From Bursaphelenchus xylophilus (taxonomy: Eukaryota > Nematoda > Chromadorea > Rhabditida > Aphelenchoididae), in contig CAJFCV020000002.1 of the NCBI GenBank assembly GCA_904066235.2, forward strand, positions 10,292,001 to 10,356,000: DNA of 64,000 nt. The letters are read 5' to 3'. Numbering within the stretch: the stretch's first letter is position 1; every line of letters starts with the position of its first letter. The notes beneath the pieces are model-generated. The model did no database searches and had not been told where the DNA came from. It was given only the letters and a program-made list of their open reading frames with translations. A program made the translations under genes and the position numbers. Shown in pieces: positions 24,041-34,861 of the stretch.

Positions 24041-24148
24041 GCTGGACCATTGGCCAAACAATCGGAGGTTTTTTTCCACCGAAATAGTGTGCAGAATGCG
24101 GAGAGACGCGCGATATTTGTTTTCTTTGAAGCCGGAAACAAAAAAAAA
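24041..24148 (+). CDS. exon-like segment, strand uncertain
   Basis: On the plus strand: acceptor CCCACATTTCAG, 36 codons reading AGPLAKQSEVFFHRNSVQNA then ERRAIFVFFEAGNKKK, donor GTAAAT. On the minus strand the same DNA reads HYFGGKKPPIVWPMVQPEMW DRLTVL followed by a stop at 24009, also protein-like and preceded by a weaker acceptor. Both cannot be right. The plus reading has two splice sites that fit one frame. Confidence 0.35.
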
Positions 24149-24554
24149 GTAAATACGACGTTTGTTGTTCGTCTCTCTTCTTCTCATTGCTTATTACTAT
24201 TGTCATTCGGTTATTTTTAGACCGTAATAAACGCGTGTGGGGGGTTAGAAAACAAGAAGAAAGGGGTGATACAAAAGTAATAATGTTATAGTTGCAATAT
24301 CAATAGGGGAAATGTGATGAAAGTGTTGGTTGATGGTCGAGGATTGACCCTTGACCTAACGGACTTGGGTCGTATTTTACGGAATTATTTTTGATTTCTA
24401 CTGAAAATATTTGACGGGACTACTTGATGATATTGTAGATAAAGAGTTGCCCAGAAATCTTTGAGTTGTTAAATGACAAAGCTTGCATAAAATAGACTAT
24501 GCCGTTCAATGCTAAACAAGCTATAAAATATCAAAGAATTACTGAAATCCATTG

Positions 24555-25640
24555 GCGCTTCTCTGAGAAATCGACCGATAAATCCAGTCCTCTAGTGTTA
24601 TTGACGGAAAAAAATAAAAGGCTCAGAAATTTACCTTGTTTCAACAAAACATGAAGAACGACAAGGCAAGAGTAAGTTACACTGTATGCTATGAAATGGC
24701 CAAAAATTACAGTAATTTTTATGCCCAGCTCGGAGAAATCGACCATTCAGTGAAAGCATCCGACATTGTACATGGTGTAAAAAATAAAATCTTAAACTGC
24801 ACTTTGTCTAACATAAGGCTGGAAAACAATTATGTGCAAGCTTGGCATGACACATTCTCCAATATACCGAAAAATTACAGTTATTTACACCCCCATCTCA
24901 AAGAAATCAACACTAAATGAAGCCGTACAGGATTGTACATGGTGAATAAAGGAAGACCTTGATAAGCGATTTGTCTAATATACGACTTCAAAATACGATT
25001 AGAAATGGGTTTAGCACACCTGGTGCTCTAACATATAAAAAAAGAACAATCATCTAGACGCCCAGCTCGGAGAAGTCGACCAGTCAATGAAAGCCTACAG
25101 CATTGTACATGGTGAATAAAAAAAGATCTTAATGTGCGGTTTGTCAAAACCACAACTTTAAAATATGATTGAAAACGAGATGGGAACATAACATGCTGTA
25201 ACATATCGAAAAATTACGGTTATCTAGACGCCCATCTTGGAGAAATCGACCAGTCAATGAAAGCCTACAGCATTGTACATGGTGAATGTAAAATATCTTA
25301 ATGTGCGGTTGGTCTAATATACGACTTCAAAATACCATAGAATATAAATTAAGCACATCATTTTCTCTAACATATCAACGAATTACAGTTTTCTAGAACG
25401 TAATCTCGGAGAAATCGACCAGTTAAATAAAAAAATTGTACAGAATTGTACATGGTGAATAAAAAATGTCATGAACTGCGCTTTGTCTATTGTAGCCTTG
25501 AAAATAAGATTAAATGTTTGTTAAGCATGCCATGTTCTCTAACATATAAAAAGATTGCAGTCATTTAGACGCCCATCTTGGAGAAATCGACCAGTCAATG
25601 AGATCCTCCAACATTATCCATGCTGAACTTCCAGCCCTTC
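24555..25640. repeat. tandem array, about seven copies, period about 170 bp
   Basis: GAGAAATCGACCAGTCAATG AAAGCCTACAGCATTGTACA TGGTGAAT recurs at about 24,560, 24,738, 24,905, 25,075, 25,245, 25,410 and 25,585. Units also hold CTAACATATC(G/A)AAAAATTACA and a GACGCCCATCTTGG block. Edge copies are the most diverged. Confidence 0.85.
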
Positions 25641-25724
25641 AAAAAAACTTTTCAACTGATAAAGAGATCACCCACTCCGTACCCACTGACCCTCAGGGTA
25701 AACAACAAACAAAAGCTCAGCAGA

Positions 25725-25941
25725 TCAACTGGTCTGTGAAATTAGCGGCGGTGGCCCCCTCTTCTCTCTGCGCTCTTCCAGCCCGATCGCCTGCGGCGCA
25801 CGCGCAGACAAGAACAAACAAATCCAATTTCTCCCTACTTTTTGCGACCAATTCAGCTGCTTTTTTCGGATCACCATTCGCCGCCGGGGGCTATTTTTAT
25901 CCCCTCCACACACTTCACACTCGCCCCGCACTCCGCATGAA
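25725..25941 (-). CDS. probable terminal exon, Cys-containing then basic
   Basis: Minus-strand segment from a strong acceptor CTCGATTTCAG to a TGA stop, 72 codons with one base in. Reads SCGVRGECEVCGGDKNSPRR, MVIRKKQLNWSQKVGRNWIC, then SARAPQAIGLEERREKRGPP. The CGVRGECEVCGG cluster has zinc-ligand-like spacing but there is no full zinc-finger pattern. The plus strand is also open over 25598-25945 with an ATG inside the tandem array; the minus reading has the better splice site. Confidence 0.4.
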
Positions 25942-26353
25942 CTGAAATCGAGGCGAGGGAGGCGAAAAAAACGAATGGGGGGATCAGAAATTGTCTGGGA
26001 TGGGGGAAAGCGATGATTTGGATGATTTGTAGATGGATCTATGTGTATATAAGTATAAAATAAACATAATGCATTATGCTAGTCCTTCCGGAAAGTCGCT
26101 GGACTGATATCGGCGACCTGCATTGTGAAAAAATAAAAGTTTTCTTTGCACTGTGCAATTTCTTTTTTGCACCGTGCAATAGGCTTTTTTATGTTTTCGT
26201 TTGCAACCTGACTTATTTCGTACAGTGCAGGCGCCAAAAATCAGTCCAGCGACGTTCTGGAAGAAGTAGTAGATAAGGACTATTCCGATTTTTAAAAAGA
26301 GTGTAGTCTTTTTTGTCATGCTCCTGCACCGTGCAAAAAACCCCATTTTGGGA

Positions 26354-26746
26354 AAAAGTTCCTTATTTTGGCCACAACAAAGGTACCCTGCGAACTGCGC
26401 CCAAGCTTGGGCACTAAAGTTAGGAAAAAACGCTTCGAACTAGCTGGCACTGAATTACTATAATATCTCTATAGTTTTAAGGGTACCTACGAAGGCTGTG
26501 ACGACTCATTTAGTTCCATACGGAGGCAATAAGTTTAGTTCCGGACATGTTTCATCGTATAAAGTGTAAAATCACAGGCTGCAGCCGTTTTTGAAGGGTA
26601 AGATGGTACGTAAAAAAGAAGGTACCTCACTAACTAAATCCACTGTACGGGCATTGACAACGATGAATTGAGCGTGCACGCCAAATTTGGGCTAATTCCG
26701 ACCAGTTTCCGCAAAGTTATAAGTTGTGGCCAAAATAAGGAACTTT
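26354..26746. mobile_element. inverted-repeat element, GTTCCTTATTTTGGCC family, copy 1
   Basis: Left end AAAAGTTCCTTATTTTGGCC ACAAC, right end GTTGTGGCCAAAATAAGGAA CTTT (inverse). 393 bp, no ORF. Internal landmarks GCGCCCAAGCTTGGGCACTA A and TAGTTCCATACGGAGGCAAT AAG. Very similar to the copy at 57,974. Confidence 0.9.
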
Positions 26747-27099
26747 CACCAAAAAATTTATTTTTTTTTTTTGAAACTCCCATATACAAAATCTTCTCAA
26801 GTATTTACAAAATTCACCAAAAAACCAGCGACTTTTTTGCAAATGCCCTCTCCCACCCTCACCTCTCACTTCCAATTTCGTATTACCAACAATTCTTCCG
26901 GCTGGAATGAGAGAAAAAACGTAGGGTTTTCACTTTTCCCCTTCGCAAAAGAGAGCCCGGAAAACGGCCGCAAAAAATGACCGGTCACATGGCGCCAAAC
27001 ACATAAAATTCCAACTCTAATTCAACACTTAATCGCTCTTTAAAAGTGCATTTAATTTCCTGTCGTTTCATTTTATGAGTGAAAAAGTCGGGAGTCTGG

Positions 27100-28930
27100 A
27101 CTGCACAGGGCAAGTGATAAGAAGAGGCGGAATCTGCACCGTGCTATGGGAATTTGGGTTGAAAATTGTATTCGAATAATGAGAATGTCTAGAAAGACTG
27201 TTCTAAAAAATTCGAGTCAAATTCTGCTGAACTGTGCAAATGAGAGACCCAAAATTTGACTGCACCGTGCTGTTGGCCGGGATAGAGAAAATCAGCACTG
27301 TGCAAGGGAAATTTGGTTGAAAGTTGTATTCGAGTAATGAGAATGTCTAGGAAGACTATTCTAGAAAAATCCAGCATCTAATTTTACCGCACGATACAAA
27401 TGAGAGACCAAAGCTTTGACTGCACCGTGCAGTTGGCCTGGATAGATAAAATCAGCACCGTGTTATGGAGATTTAGGTTGAAAATTGCATTCAGACAATG
27501 ACAATGTCTAGTAAGACTGTTCTCAAAAATTCAGAATCTAATTTTACCTCACAGTGCAAATCAATGATCTAAACTTCGACTGCACTGTGCAATTGACTTC
27601 TATAGAGAAGATTAGCACTGTGCGAGGAAAGTTTCGTTTGAAATTTGTATTCAAATGATGAGAATGTCTAGTAAGACAATCCCAGAAAAATTCAGAATCT
27701 AAGTTTGATGCACAGTGGAAAGGAGAGACCAAAACTTTGACTGCACGGTGCAGTTGGCCTAGATAGAGGAAAAAAACATTGTGCTAGGGAAATTTGGGTT
27801 TAAAACTGTATTCGAATACCCAGAACATCTAGCAAGATCATCCCAGAAAAATTCAGAATCTCATTTTACCGCACAGTGCAAAGGAGAGACCACAATTTTG
27901 ACTGCACTGTGCAGTTGAGCTGAATAGAGAAAGTCAGCACAGTGCTGGGAAAATTTTGTTAGAAATTTGTACTCGAATAATGAAAATGCCTAGTAAAGCC
28001 ATCCCAGAAAAATTGAGAATCTAATTTTGCCGCACAGTGGAAAAGAGAGACCAAATCTTTAACTGCACTGTGCAAGTGGGCTGGATAGATAAAATCAGCA
28101 CTGTGCTCGGAAAATTTGTGAAGGAAATAGCGCTTGAATAATCAGAATACCTAACATGACTGTTCTAAAAAATTCAGCATCTAATTTTACCGCACGATAC
28201 AAATGAGAGACCAAAGCTTTGACTGCACCGTGCAGTTGGCCTGGATAGATAAAATCAGCACTGTGCTAGGGGAATTTGGATTGAAAATTGTATTTGATTA
28301 ACGAGAACGTCTAGGAACATTGTTCTAAAAAAATCAGCATCTAATTTTACCGCACAGTGTAAATCGAAAGCCCCTAACTTTGACTGCACAGTGCAGGTCA
28401 CCTGAATAGAGAATATCTGCACTGTGCGACAAACGTTTGCTTTGAAATTTGTACTCGAATAATGAGAATATCTAGGAAGACTGTTCTATAAAATACAGAA
28501 TCTAATTTTACCGCGCAATGCAAATGAGAGACCAAAACTTTGACTGCACTGTGCAGTTGAGCTGAATCGAGAAAATCAGCACTGTGCTAGGGAAATTTTG
28601 TTAGAAATTTGTACTCGAATAATGAGAATGTCTAGTAAGACCATCCCAGAAAAATTCAGAATCTAATTTTGTCTCACAGTGCAAATAAGAGACCAAAACT
28701 TTGACTGCACTGTGCAGTTGAGCTGAATCGAGAAAATCAGCACTGTGCTAGGAAAATTTATGTAGGAAATTGAGCTCGAATAATCAGAACACTTCACATG
28801 ACTGTTCAAAAAAATCAGCGTCTAGTTTTACCGCACAGTACAAAGAAGAAACCAAAACTTTGACTGCACTGTGCAGTTGAGCTGAATAGGGAAAATCCTC
28901 ACTGGGTGAGAAAAATTTGAGCTAAACTTT
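27100..28930. repeat. tandem array, about 11 copies, period about 160 bp, three GCACNGTGC per unit
   Basis: TTTGACTGCAC(T/C)GTGCAGTTG recurs about every 160 bp (27,259, 27,418, 27,578, 27,738, 27,897, 28,058, 28,220, 28,381, 28,544, 28,700, 28,860). Each unit: a GCACAGTGCAAA(T/G)GAGAGACC block, the TGACTGCACTGTGCAG block, an AATCAGCACTGTGC block, then CGAATAATGAGAATGTCTAG. The three motifs keep fixed spacing across copies. Confidence 0.93.
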
Positions 28931-29344
28931 GCAGTTGCATACTCAGTTTACCTATAACGATCATAGTAAAAAATCCCAGAGATGACTTTTGTCGGGCGGT
29001 GCAGATAATGCAGCAAAATGATTCATGCACGGTGCAATGGCGAAAGATGCGAGTCTTATGCACTGTGCGGCTTAGGAATTACAAATTTAGCTGAATTTAG
29101 TTCTTATATAGCACAAAGCAAATCATTTGTATTCTTTGCTTTTTCATGTTGATCGAATTATTGAATCATTAAGCCAGGAGAACGAATAAACTTCCCTTGC
29201 ACTGTGCAGATTTTCAAATCACCTATTTTACGCGCTGTGCAGAAAAAATAAGCCAAAATATCGCTCATCAAAGGAAAAACATGGCCTTCCTAACATTTCC
29301 AAGCCATATTTTTTCATAAATTTTTGGTACAGTACTTTCTTTTC

Positions 29345-29372
<28 letters not shown>
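29345..29372. repeat. poly-A run
   Basis: About 28 uninterrupted A, followed by AATTAATTAAAAAA. It comes right after the 160-bp array region and could mark a retroposed end, but no target duplication is visible. Confidence 0.7.
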
Positions 29373-29378
<6 letters not shown>

Positions 29379-29530
29379 TAAAAAAAGTAGATAATTGTAA
29401 AAACGTCCGCGTCAAATTTCAGTTGAGTATCGGTATGTCTAAAAAAGTGATCAAATTCGCTCCTACGCATCGCATCGTCCAATAAAAACCAAATCTTTTT
29501 TGCACAGTGCAATTGCCCCCAATCGGCCAG

Positions 29531-29695
29531 CTAATCCAGATCCCTTTAAAAAGATTAAAATTGCCGTCGCAAATGCCTTCGGCCAATACATTCACGTCCG
29601 AGAAACGAAGTTCAAACCGGCCGAAATGACCATGGACGCGGCCGAAAGAGAGCGGGCCGTAAAAAAGAGTGGACGAGAAAAAGTGACGCGTGCTG
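29531..29695 (+). CDS. possible internal exon
   Basis: Plus frame NPDPFKKIKIAVANAFGQYI, HVRETKFKPAEMTMDAAERE, RAVKKSGREKVTRA between acceptor CGGCCAG (or ATCCAG) and donor G|GTCAGT. Strong purine-first codons and GC-rich. A minus-strand frame is open too but weaker. It follows a poly-A run at 29345-29372. Function unknown. Confidence 0.35.
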
Positions 29696-29838
29696 GTCAG
29701 TGTCTGGGAAGCAGAAGGGGAATGCCGTCGGCCGCTCTTATCATGTTTTATGCATTCACGTGGGGGAGAAGCTTGGAAGAGAAGGGGTAAAATACGACGT
29801 GAGAATACTGGAGAACAACTGTGTTTTATGAAACAGCC

Positions 29839-30188
29839 TAATCGGGGCTTCGGTAGTTGAGCCCCCCACGAAAGGTAGTTCAAACCCCCACTGTTTTGCC
29901 CGTTTCACACCCCACATAATGAACAAATTAGAATAATACAAAAAATGTAAGTGGGGGTTTGATCTACTACGTTGTGGGTTTGATCTAAAGCGTAGGGGGC
30001 TTGACCTAAAACGTAAGGGGCTTCATCTAAAACGTAGGGGGCTTGTGCTGGACCATACAACTTGGATTAATTCTTTGAAATAAATTTTGGGGTTCAGAAT
30101 GGACGAGGGGGTTCGTACTGGGTCATGGGGGGCTAAACTGGACTGGGGGGCCGTACTACCATAGCCTGTACTACCGTAGCCCCGCCTA
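29839..30188. mobile_element. inverted-repeat element with GGGGCTTCGGTAGT ends
   Basis: TAATCGGGGCTTCGGTAGTT GAGCCCCCCACG at the left against GTACTACCGTAGCCCCGCCT A inverted at the right. The inside repeats a 20-bp block (ACGTAGGGGGCTTG, ACGTAAGGGGCTTC) three to four times at 29,975-30,055. 350 bp. Confidence 0.6.
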
Positions 30189-30229
30189 ATCTTTGTAAAA
30201 CCTATCAAAAAGATCAAAAAAAAAAGAAA

Positions 30230-31200
30230 ATGGAGGAGAATGGTAAAAAGTGCCTACAAATTAGCGGCTACAAATTACAAATATGAAAAGAAATGTAAAA
30301 TACGGTCCATTACCCTTGTATAGGTGTATAAAAACACACTTTGTTTAGCGATTTTTCGCTGGTAAAAAATTTTTTACGAAAGGCAGTGAATTTTTTTTAA
30401 TGAAAAAGTGGTTGCTTTGATTTTTTTTTTGAAAAATTTTCAAGAAAAAATATAAAAAAATAGAAAAAAGAAAAAAGAAAAGTAAAATACGGCGGTCCGT
30501 TGCACTTGTAGATGCATTTGAAAATCACTGGTTTTTATCGACTTTTCGCTGATAAAAATTTTTTGGGAAAGACCATAAATTTATTCTAATGAAAAAATAA
30601 CTGTTTTGAGTTTTTTTAAACTTTTCAAGAAAGAATATAAAAAAACTAGAAAAAATTTAAAAAAAAAGTAAAATACGGCGATTCATGGCACTTCTACACG
30701 CATTTGAAAATCGATTTTTAGCGATTTTTCATCGATGAAAAATTTTTTGGAAAAGGCAATGAAGGCTAATGAAGGCTAATGAAAAAGTGATTTTTTTGAT
30801 TTTTTTGAAAAATTTTCAAAAAAAATATACAAAAATAGAAAAAAAAATGAAAATAAAAGTCAAATATGGTGAATATCACATGTACATGCTTTTAAAAATC
30901 AATCTTTTTTAGCGATCTTTTGTTGACAAAATATTTTTTTGAAAAAGTCTATAGATATTTTTTTACTTTTTTTATAAAAAAAAGTTTAAAAAAAAAAAAA
31001 AATTGTGACCAGCCCAGTTTTTAAAATTCAAGATACAGATTAAAAAAAAAAAAAAAAAAAAAAAAAAATAGAAAAGTAAAGTAAAATACGCAAGCCTCCG
31101 ATTTCAGCGTCTAAATTTAAAAATCAATGTTTCTTAGCGATTTTCCGCTGATAAAAAAACTTTTTTTGGGAAAGCCCAGGGATATATATTTTGTTTTATT
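30230..31200. repeat. tandem array, five diverged copies, period about 187 bp
   Basis: Units start with GTAAAATACGG or a variant at 30,294, 30,481, 30,668, 30,857 and 31,080. Each has a GCATTTGAAAATC block, TTAGCGATTTTTCGCTGATA AAAA, and a GGGAAAG(A/G)C block. A-rich runs (31,040-31,068) interrupt it. Confidence 0.8.
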
Positions 31201-31309
31201 TTTTTGAAAAAAGTCGTATTTTAGGCTATATTTGAACAAAAAATATATTATATTTTTTTGACCAGCCATTTTTTAAACTTGAAAAAAAATAAAAAAAAGT
31301 CAAACTGAC

Positions 31310-31475
31310 CATTTCGACAATGACTCGGCGAGAACGTCCGCTGCTTCGAATGCGAACATCGTTGACCCATAACTGGGACAGCTGGGACAGTCTCCTCCTC
31401 GTCCTCTCTTTCGCCAAATGCTCGGAAACCACCGCTGCTGGAGGGGGCAAGCTGGATATCCGGGAGATCGGCGCG
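31310..31475 (-). CDS. internal exon of an unrecognised gene, next to the satellite
   Basis: A 166-nt minus-strand segment from acceptor AATTTTTTCAG to donor G|GTCAGT. The open frame reads RADLPDIQLAPSSSGGFRAF, GEREDEEETVPAVPVMGQRC, then SHSKQRTFSPSHCRN. It lacks a Met at the front and so is missed by ATG-based ORF finding. Composition (GC-rich, Ser/Glu/Pro) contrasts sharply with the AT-rich flanks. Enters in phase 0 and leaves with one base. The 36-bp satellite begins about 33 bp upstream, inside the preceding intron. Family unknown. Confidence 0.55.
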
Positions 31476-31507
31476 CTGAAAAAATTGAATAAAATAAAAT
31501 TTGTTTT

Positions 31508-32192
31508 GCCTGTCTGTCGGGAAAATAATGTGGATTTTTTGATATTAGTCGGTCGGGAAAATAATGTGGATTTTTTGATATTAGTCGGTCGGGAAAATAA
31601 TGTGGATTTTTTGATATTAGTCGGTCGGAAAAATAATGTGGATTTTTTGATATTCGTCTGTCGGGAAAATAATGTGGATTTTTTGATATTCGTCTGTCGG
31701 GAAAATAATGTGGATTTTTTGATATTAGTCGGTCGGGAAAATAATGTGGATTTTTTGATATTAGTCGGTCGGAAAAATAATGTGGATTTTTTGATATTAG
31801 TCGGTCGGAAAAATAATGTGGATTTTTTGATATTCGTCTGTCGGGAAAATAATGTGGATTTTTTGATATTCGTCTGTCGGGAAAATAATGTGGATTTTTT
31901 GATATTAGTCGGTCGGGAAAATAATGTGGATTTTTTGATATTAGTCGGTCGGGAAAATAATGTGGATTTTTTGATATTAGTCGGTCGGGAAAATAATGTG
32001 GATTTTTTGATATTAGTCGGTCGGGAAAATAATGTGGATTTTTTGATATTAGTCGGTCGGGAAAATAATGTGGATTTTTTGATATTAGTCGGTCGGGAAA
32101 ATAATGTGGATTTTTTGATAGTCGTCGGTCGGGAAAATAATGTGGATTTTTTGATATTAGCCGGTCGGGAAAATAATGTGGATTTGCGATGA
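31508..32192. repeat. 36-bp satellite, about 19 copies, derived from an element's inverted repeat
   Basis: Unit GTCGGTCGGGAAAATAATGT GGATTTTTTGATATTA, head to tail, with two main variants (GTCGGTCGG and GTCTGTCGG). Since 36 is a multiple of 3, both strands give long spurious ORFs (290 and 332 codons). The unit resembles the TIR of the element family at 43.7, 57.8 and 60.7 kb (ATATCAGTCTGTCGGGAAAA TAATG). The array ends into a short inverted partner. Confidence 0.95.
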
Positions 32193-32236
32193 TGGGAGGA
32201 TTTTAAAACGCGACGAATCCACATTATTTTTCCGCC
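32180..32236. mobile_element. remnant inverted-repeat element at the satellite edge
   Basis: The last satellite unit (GGGAAAATAATGTGGATTTG CG) is followed after about 25 bp by CGACGAATCCACATTATTTT TCCG, its inverted copy. This looks like a very short miniature element whose left end was amplified into the satellite. Confidence 0.6.
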
Positions 32237-33247
32237 ATTTTAATCGAAGGAGTTGATGTATTTTATAAAAATTTTATAAATTTATGACACCTCTAGGAAA
32301 AAAAAATAAAAATATTGGAAAAAAATAAAATATTTTTTATTTTTTTTTAATATTTATTTACATAAATATTTCAAAAACCGTATTTTAGAAGCCAGAAATT
32401 TTATGAAAAACCCTAGAGGACATATTTAAAAAAAATGCATTTTCGCACTGTGCAGTTTTAAAAATATTGTAAATATTGCACAGTGCAAAAAAAATCAATT
32501 TTTCAGTCGACATTGTGCAATAAAACTAAAAATTTCTAAAAAATAAATAATGGGAGCTTCCAAATCATCTCGAAAAAAGTGTCAATTGCACGCGGGAACA
32601 GTCAAGATGACTTACTGATTTGTGAGAAAAACAAGTTCCAATCAAGTATGTTAAATCGCTTCGGGGGAAATTAGGAAATCGCATGTTAAAATTGAAATTT
32701 AATTTGCTCCATGTTACAGGAATTACCAAGTTTCCGACGGTTTTCAGTTTCAAAATCAAGAATTGATTTGACTTTTTGCACAATGCAGCCGAAAATTGGT
32801 AAGTGAAATTCTCGCACAGTGCAAAAATATTTTTTTTTTGTTGCTGAATAACGTGCGACAAAAATTTGTGACTTTACACGGTGCGACAAAAACCAAAAAA
32901 AGCTTTTTTTCTGCACTGTGCGAAAATCAAAAACAAAGCTGAAAAACGCACAGTGCAAAATTTTTATTTGCACTGTGCGACGAGAAAGCAAGATAACTAT
33001 CGCACTGTACAAAAAAATAAAAAATTGTCTGCACGGTGCAACGGCGACAAAGAAATTTTTTTTGCACGGTGCAAAAAATTAAAATGGTCTGCCCAATGCA
33101 TCGGCGACAAAAAAAGTTTTCTGCACTGTGCGAAAATCAAAAACAAAATTTTTATTTGCACCGTGCAAAAAATCAAAATTGTCTGCACGGTGCAACGGCG
33201 ACAAAAAAGGTTTTCTGCACTGTGCGAAAATCAAAAACAAAATTTTT

Positions 33248-33404
33248 ATCAGTCCGTCGGAAAAATAACGGCGGATTGTCGCATCAAAATGTCTCGCCTC
33301 GCCGCTGTCGCGCACCAAATCCCAAGCCGCGGCTTGCAGTCGCAAAGCGATGATGGGCGATTCGGAGGCGCGACGATCCGCCGTTTTTTTCCCGACAGAC
33401 CGAT
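33248..33404. mobile_element. miniature inverted-repeat element, CAGTCYGTCGG family
   Basis: Begins ATCAGTCCGTCGGAAAAATA ACGGCGGATTG and ends in the inverted TTTTTTTCCCGACAGACCGA T. About 157 bp, GC-rich core with GCGCACCAAATCCCAAGCCG. TIR sequence shared with eight other copies in the window. Confidence 0.75.
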
Positions 33405-33433
33405 ATTTGCACTGTGCGAAGAAAAAGCACAAT

Positions 33434-33755
33434 ATCAGTCTGGCCGAAAAAGAATTTCACCCCCCTCCGCACAAAAATCGCAACCCGAAAATCCAAACCT
33501 GCGCGCGACATTGAAGATTTTCCGCGACGAAAGGGAAAAATCGCTAAAATTTGGTGAATGCACAGTGCAAATGAACAAAAACAACGGTTTGCACTGTGCG
33601 AAACAGGCCCGAAACCCCGATTTCGGGCCTGCGACACGTCGCTTTCTTCGTTTTTTCGGCGACATGCCCCAAATTTCTCCGCGATGCAAATTGGGGTTTG
33701 GAGTGCGTGCGACGGAGGGGTTCGGGGTGCGAAATTCTTTTTCGGCCAGACTGAT
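33434..33755. mobile_element. inverted-repeat element with perfect 25-bp TIR
   Basis: Starts ATCAGTCTGGCCGAAAAAGA ATTTC and ends GAAATTCTTTTTCGGCCAGA CTGAT, an exact inverted copy. The first eight bases match the neighbouring family but the rest differs. The core repeats CGGGCCTGCGACACG- and CCCGAAACCCCGA-like sequence and carries GCACNGTGC motifs. 322 bp, no coding capacity. Confidence 0.85.
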
Positions 33756-34861
33756 AATTATCGCACTGTGCAAAAAAATAAAAAATTGTCTGCACGGTGC
33801 AACGGCGACAAAGAAATTTTTTTTGCACGGTGCAAAAAATTAAAATGGTCTGCCCAATGCATCGGCGATGAACATTTTTTTCTTGCACAGTGCAAAAAAT
33901 TAAAAATTGTCTGCACCGTGCAACGGCGACAAAAATTTTTCTTGCACTCTGCGAAAATCAAAAACAAAGCTGAAAAACGCACAGTGCAAAATTTTCATTT
34001 GCACTGTGCGAAGAGAAAGCAAGATAACTATCGCACTGTGCAAAAAAAAAATAAAATAAGGGCTGCACGGTGCAACGGCGACAAAGAAATTTTTTTGCAC
34101 GGTGCAAAAAATAAAAAATTGTCTGCACGGTGCACCGGCGACAAAGAAATTTTTTTGCACTGTGCAAAAAATTAAAAATTGTCTGCACCGTGCATTAGCG
34201 ATAAATTTTTTTTGCACCGTGCAAAAAAAACTAAAAAAAATTTCTGCACAGTGCATTCGCGATAAATTTTTTTTGTCAGAAAAATTTTTCTTGCTCTGTG
34301 CAAAAAGTAAAAAATTGTCTGCACCGTGCAACGGCGACAAAAAAGGTTTTCTGCACCGTGCAAAAAAAACAAAACAAAATTTCTGCACAGTGCATTGGCG
34401 ATAAAATTTTTTTTGCACAGTGCAGAAAAAGAATTTTTGCACCGTGCAAAAAACAAAAAATTGCCCGCACAGTGCAAACAAAATTTTTCTTTGAAAATAA
34501 ATTTTCTTGAGTTGGTAAACCAACATAATTTTATGTAATCAAAATATAAAAGAAACTCTCAGCCAAAGACATGAAAATAATTACAGCTTGTATGAAATAT
34601 CACTAATTACAAAGTAAACAGGGAAAAATATGTTTTCTTCCGCACGGTGCGGAAAAATTTTTATTTTTTTTTCAAAATAAACAGTTTTTTTGAAAAAATT
34701 ATTTAAAAATATTCAGAAATCAAAAAATTTTTCAGAAAATTTAAGTTTTTATCCCTCCATTTTCGCGTGCCGATTTGCAAAAAAATTCCGTCTAATGACC
34801 GACTTTTGCTCCTCTTATCAGTAGCCGGCTCCTAATAACGGATTATAAACGGAGGTCGAAT

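Larger units (their letters stand above)
32430..34660. repeat. dense GCACNGTGC field, part 1
   Basis: Dozens of copies of GCAC(A/T/C/G)GTGC at irregular 20-60 bp spacing, in a repeated frame such as TTGTCTGCACGGTGCAACGG CGACAAAGAAATTTTTTTTG CACGGTGCAAAAAATTAAAA. A block at 32,990-33,110 is duplicated almost exactly at 33,765-33,870, on either side of two inverted-repeat elements. Long ORFs rich in CTVQ and LHCA are by-products of the motif. Confidence 0.95.

Noticed and set aside
25725..25941. Nuclear-receptor DNA-binding domain (CEVCGGDKNS recalls CxVCGDKxSG)
   Set aside because: There is an extra Gly, no following GxHYG and none of the remaining zinc-ligand cysteines.
27100..28930. CRISPR-like array
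   Set aside because: The repeats are about 160 bp, without short unique spacers, and the genome is eukaryotic.
31226..32224. Long ORFs on both strands (332 and 290 codons) with a 12-residue repeat
   Set aside because: They arise because the 36-bp satellite unit is a multiple of three and lacks stops; unit boundaries, not codons, explain the pattern.
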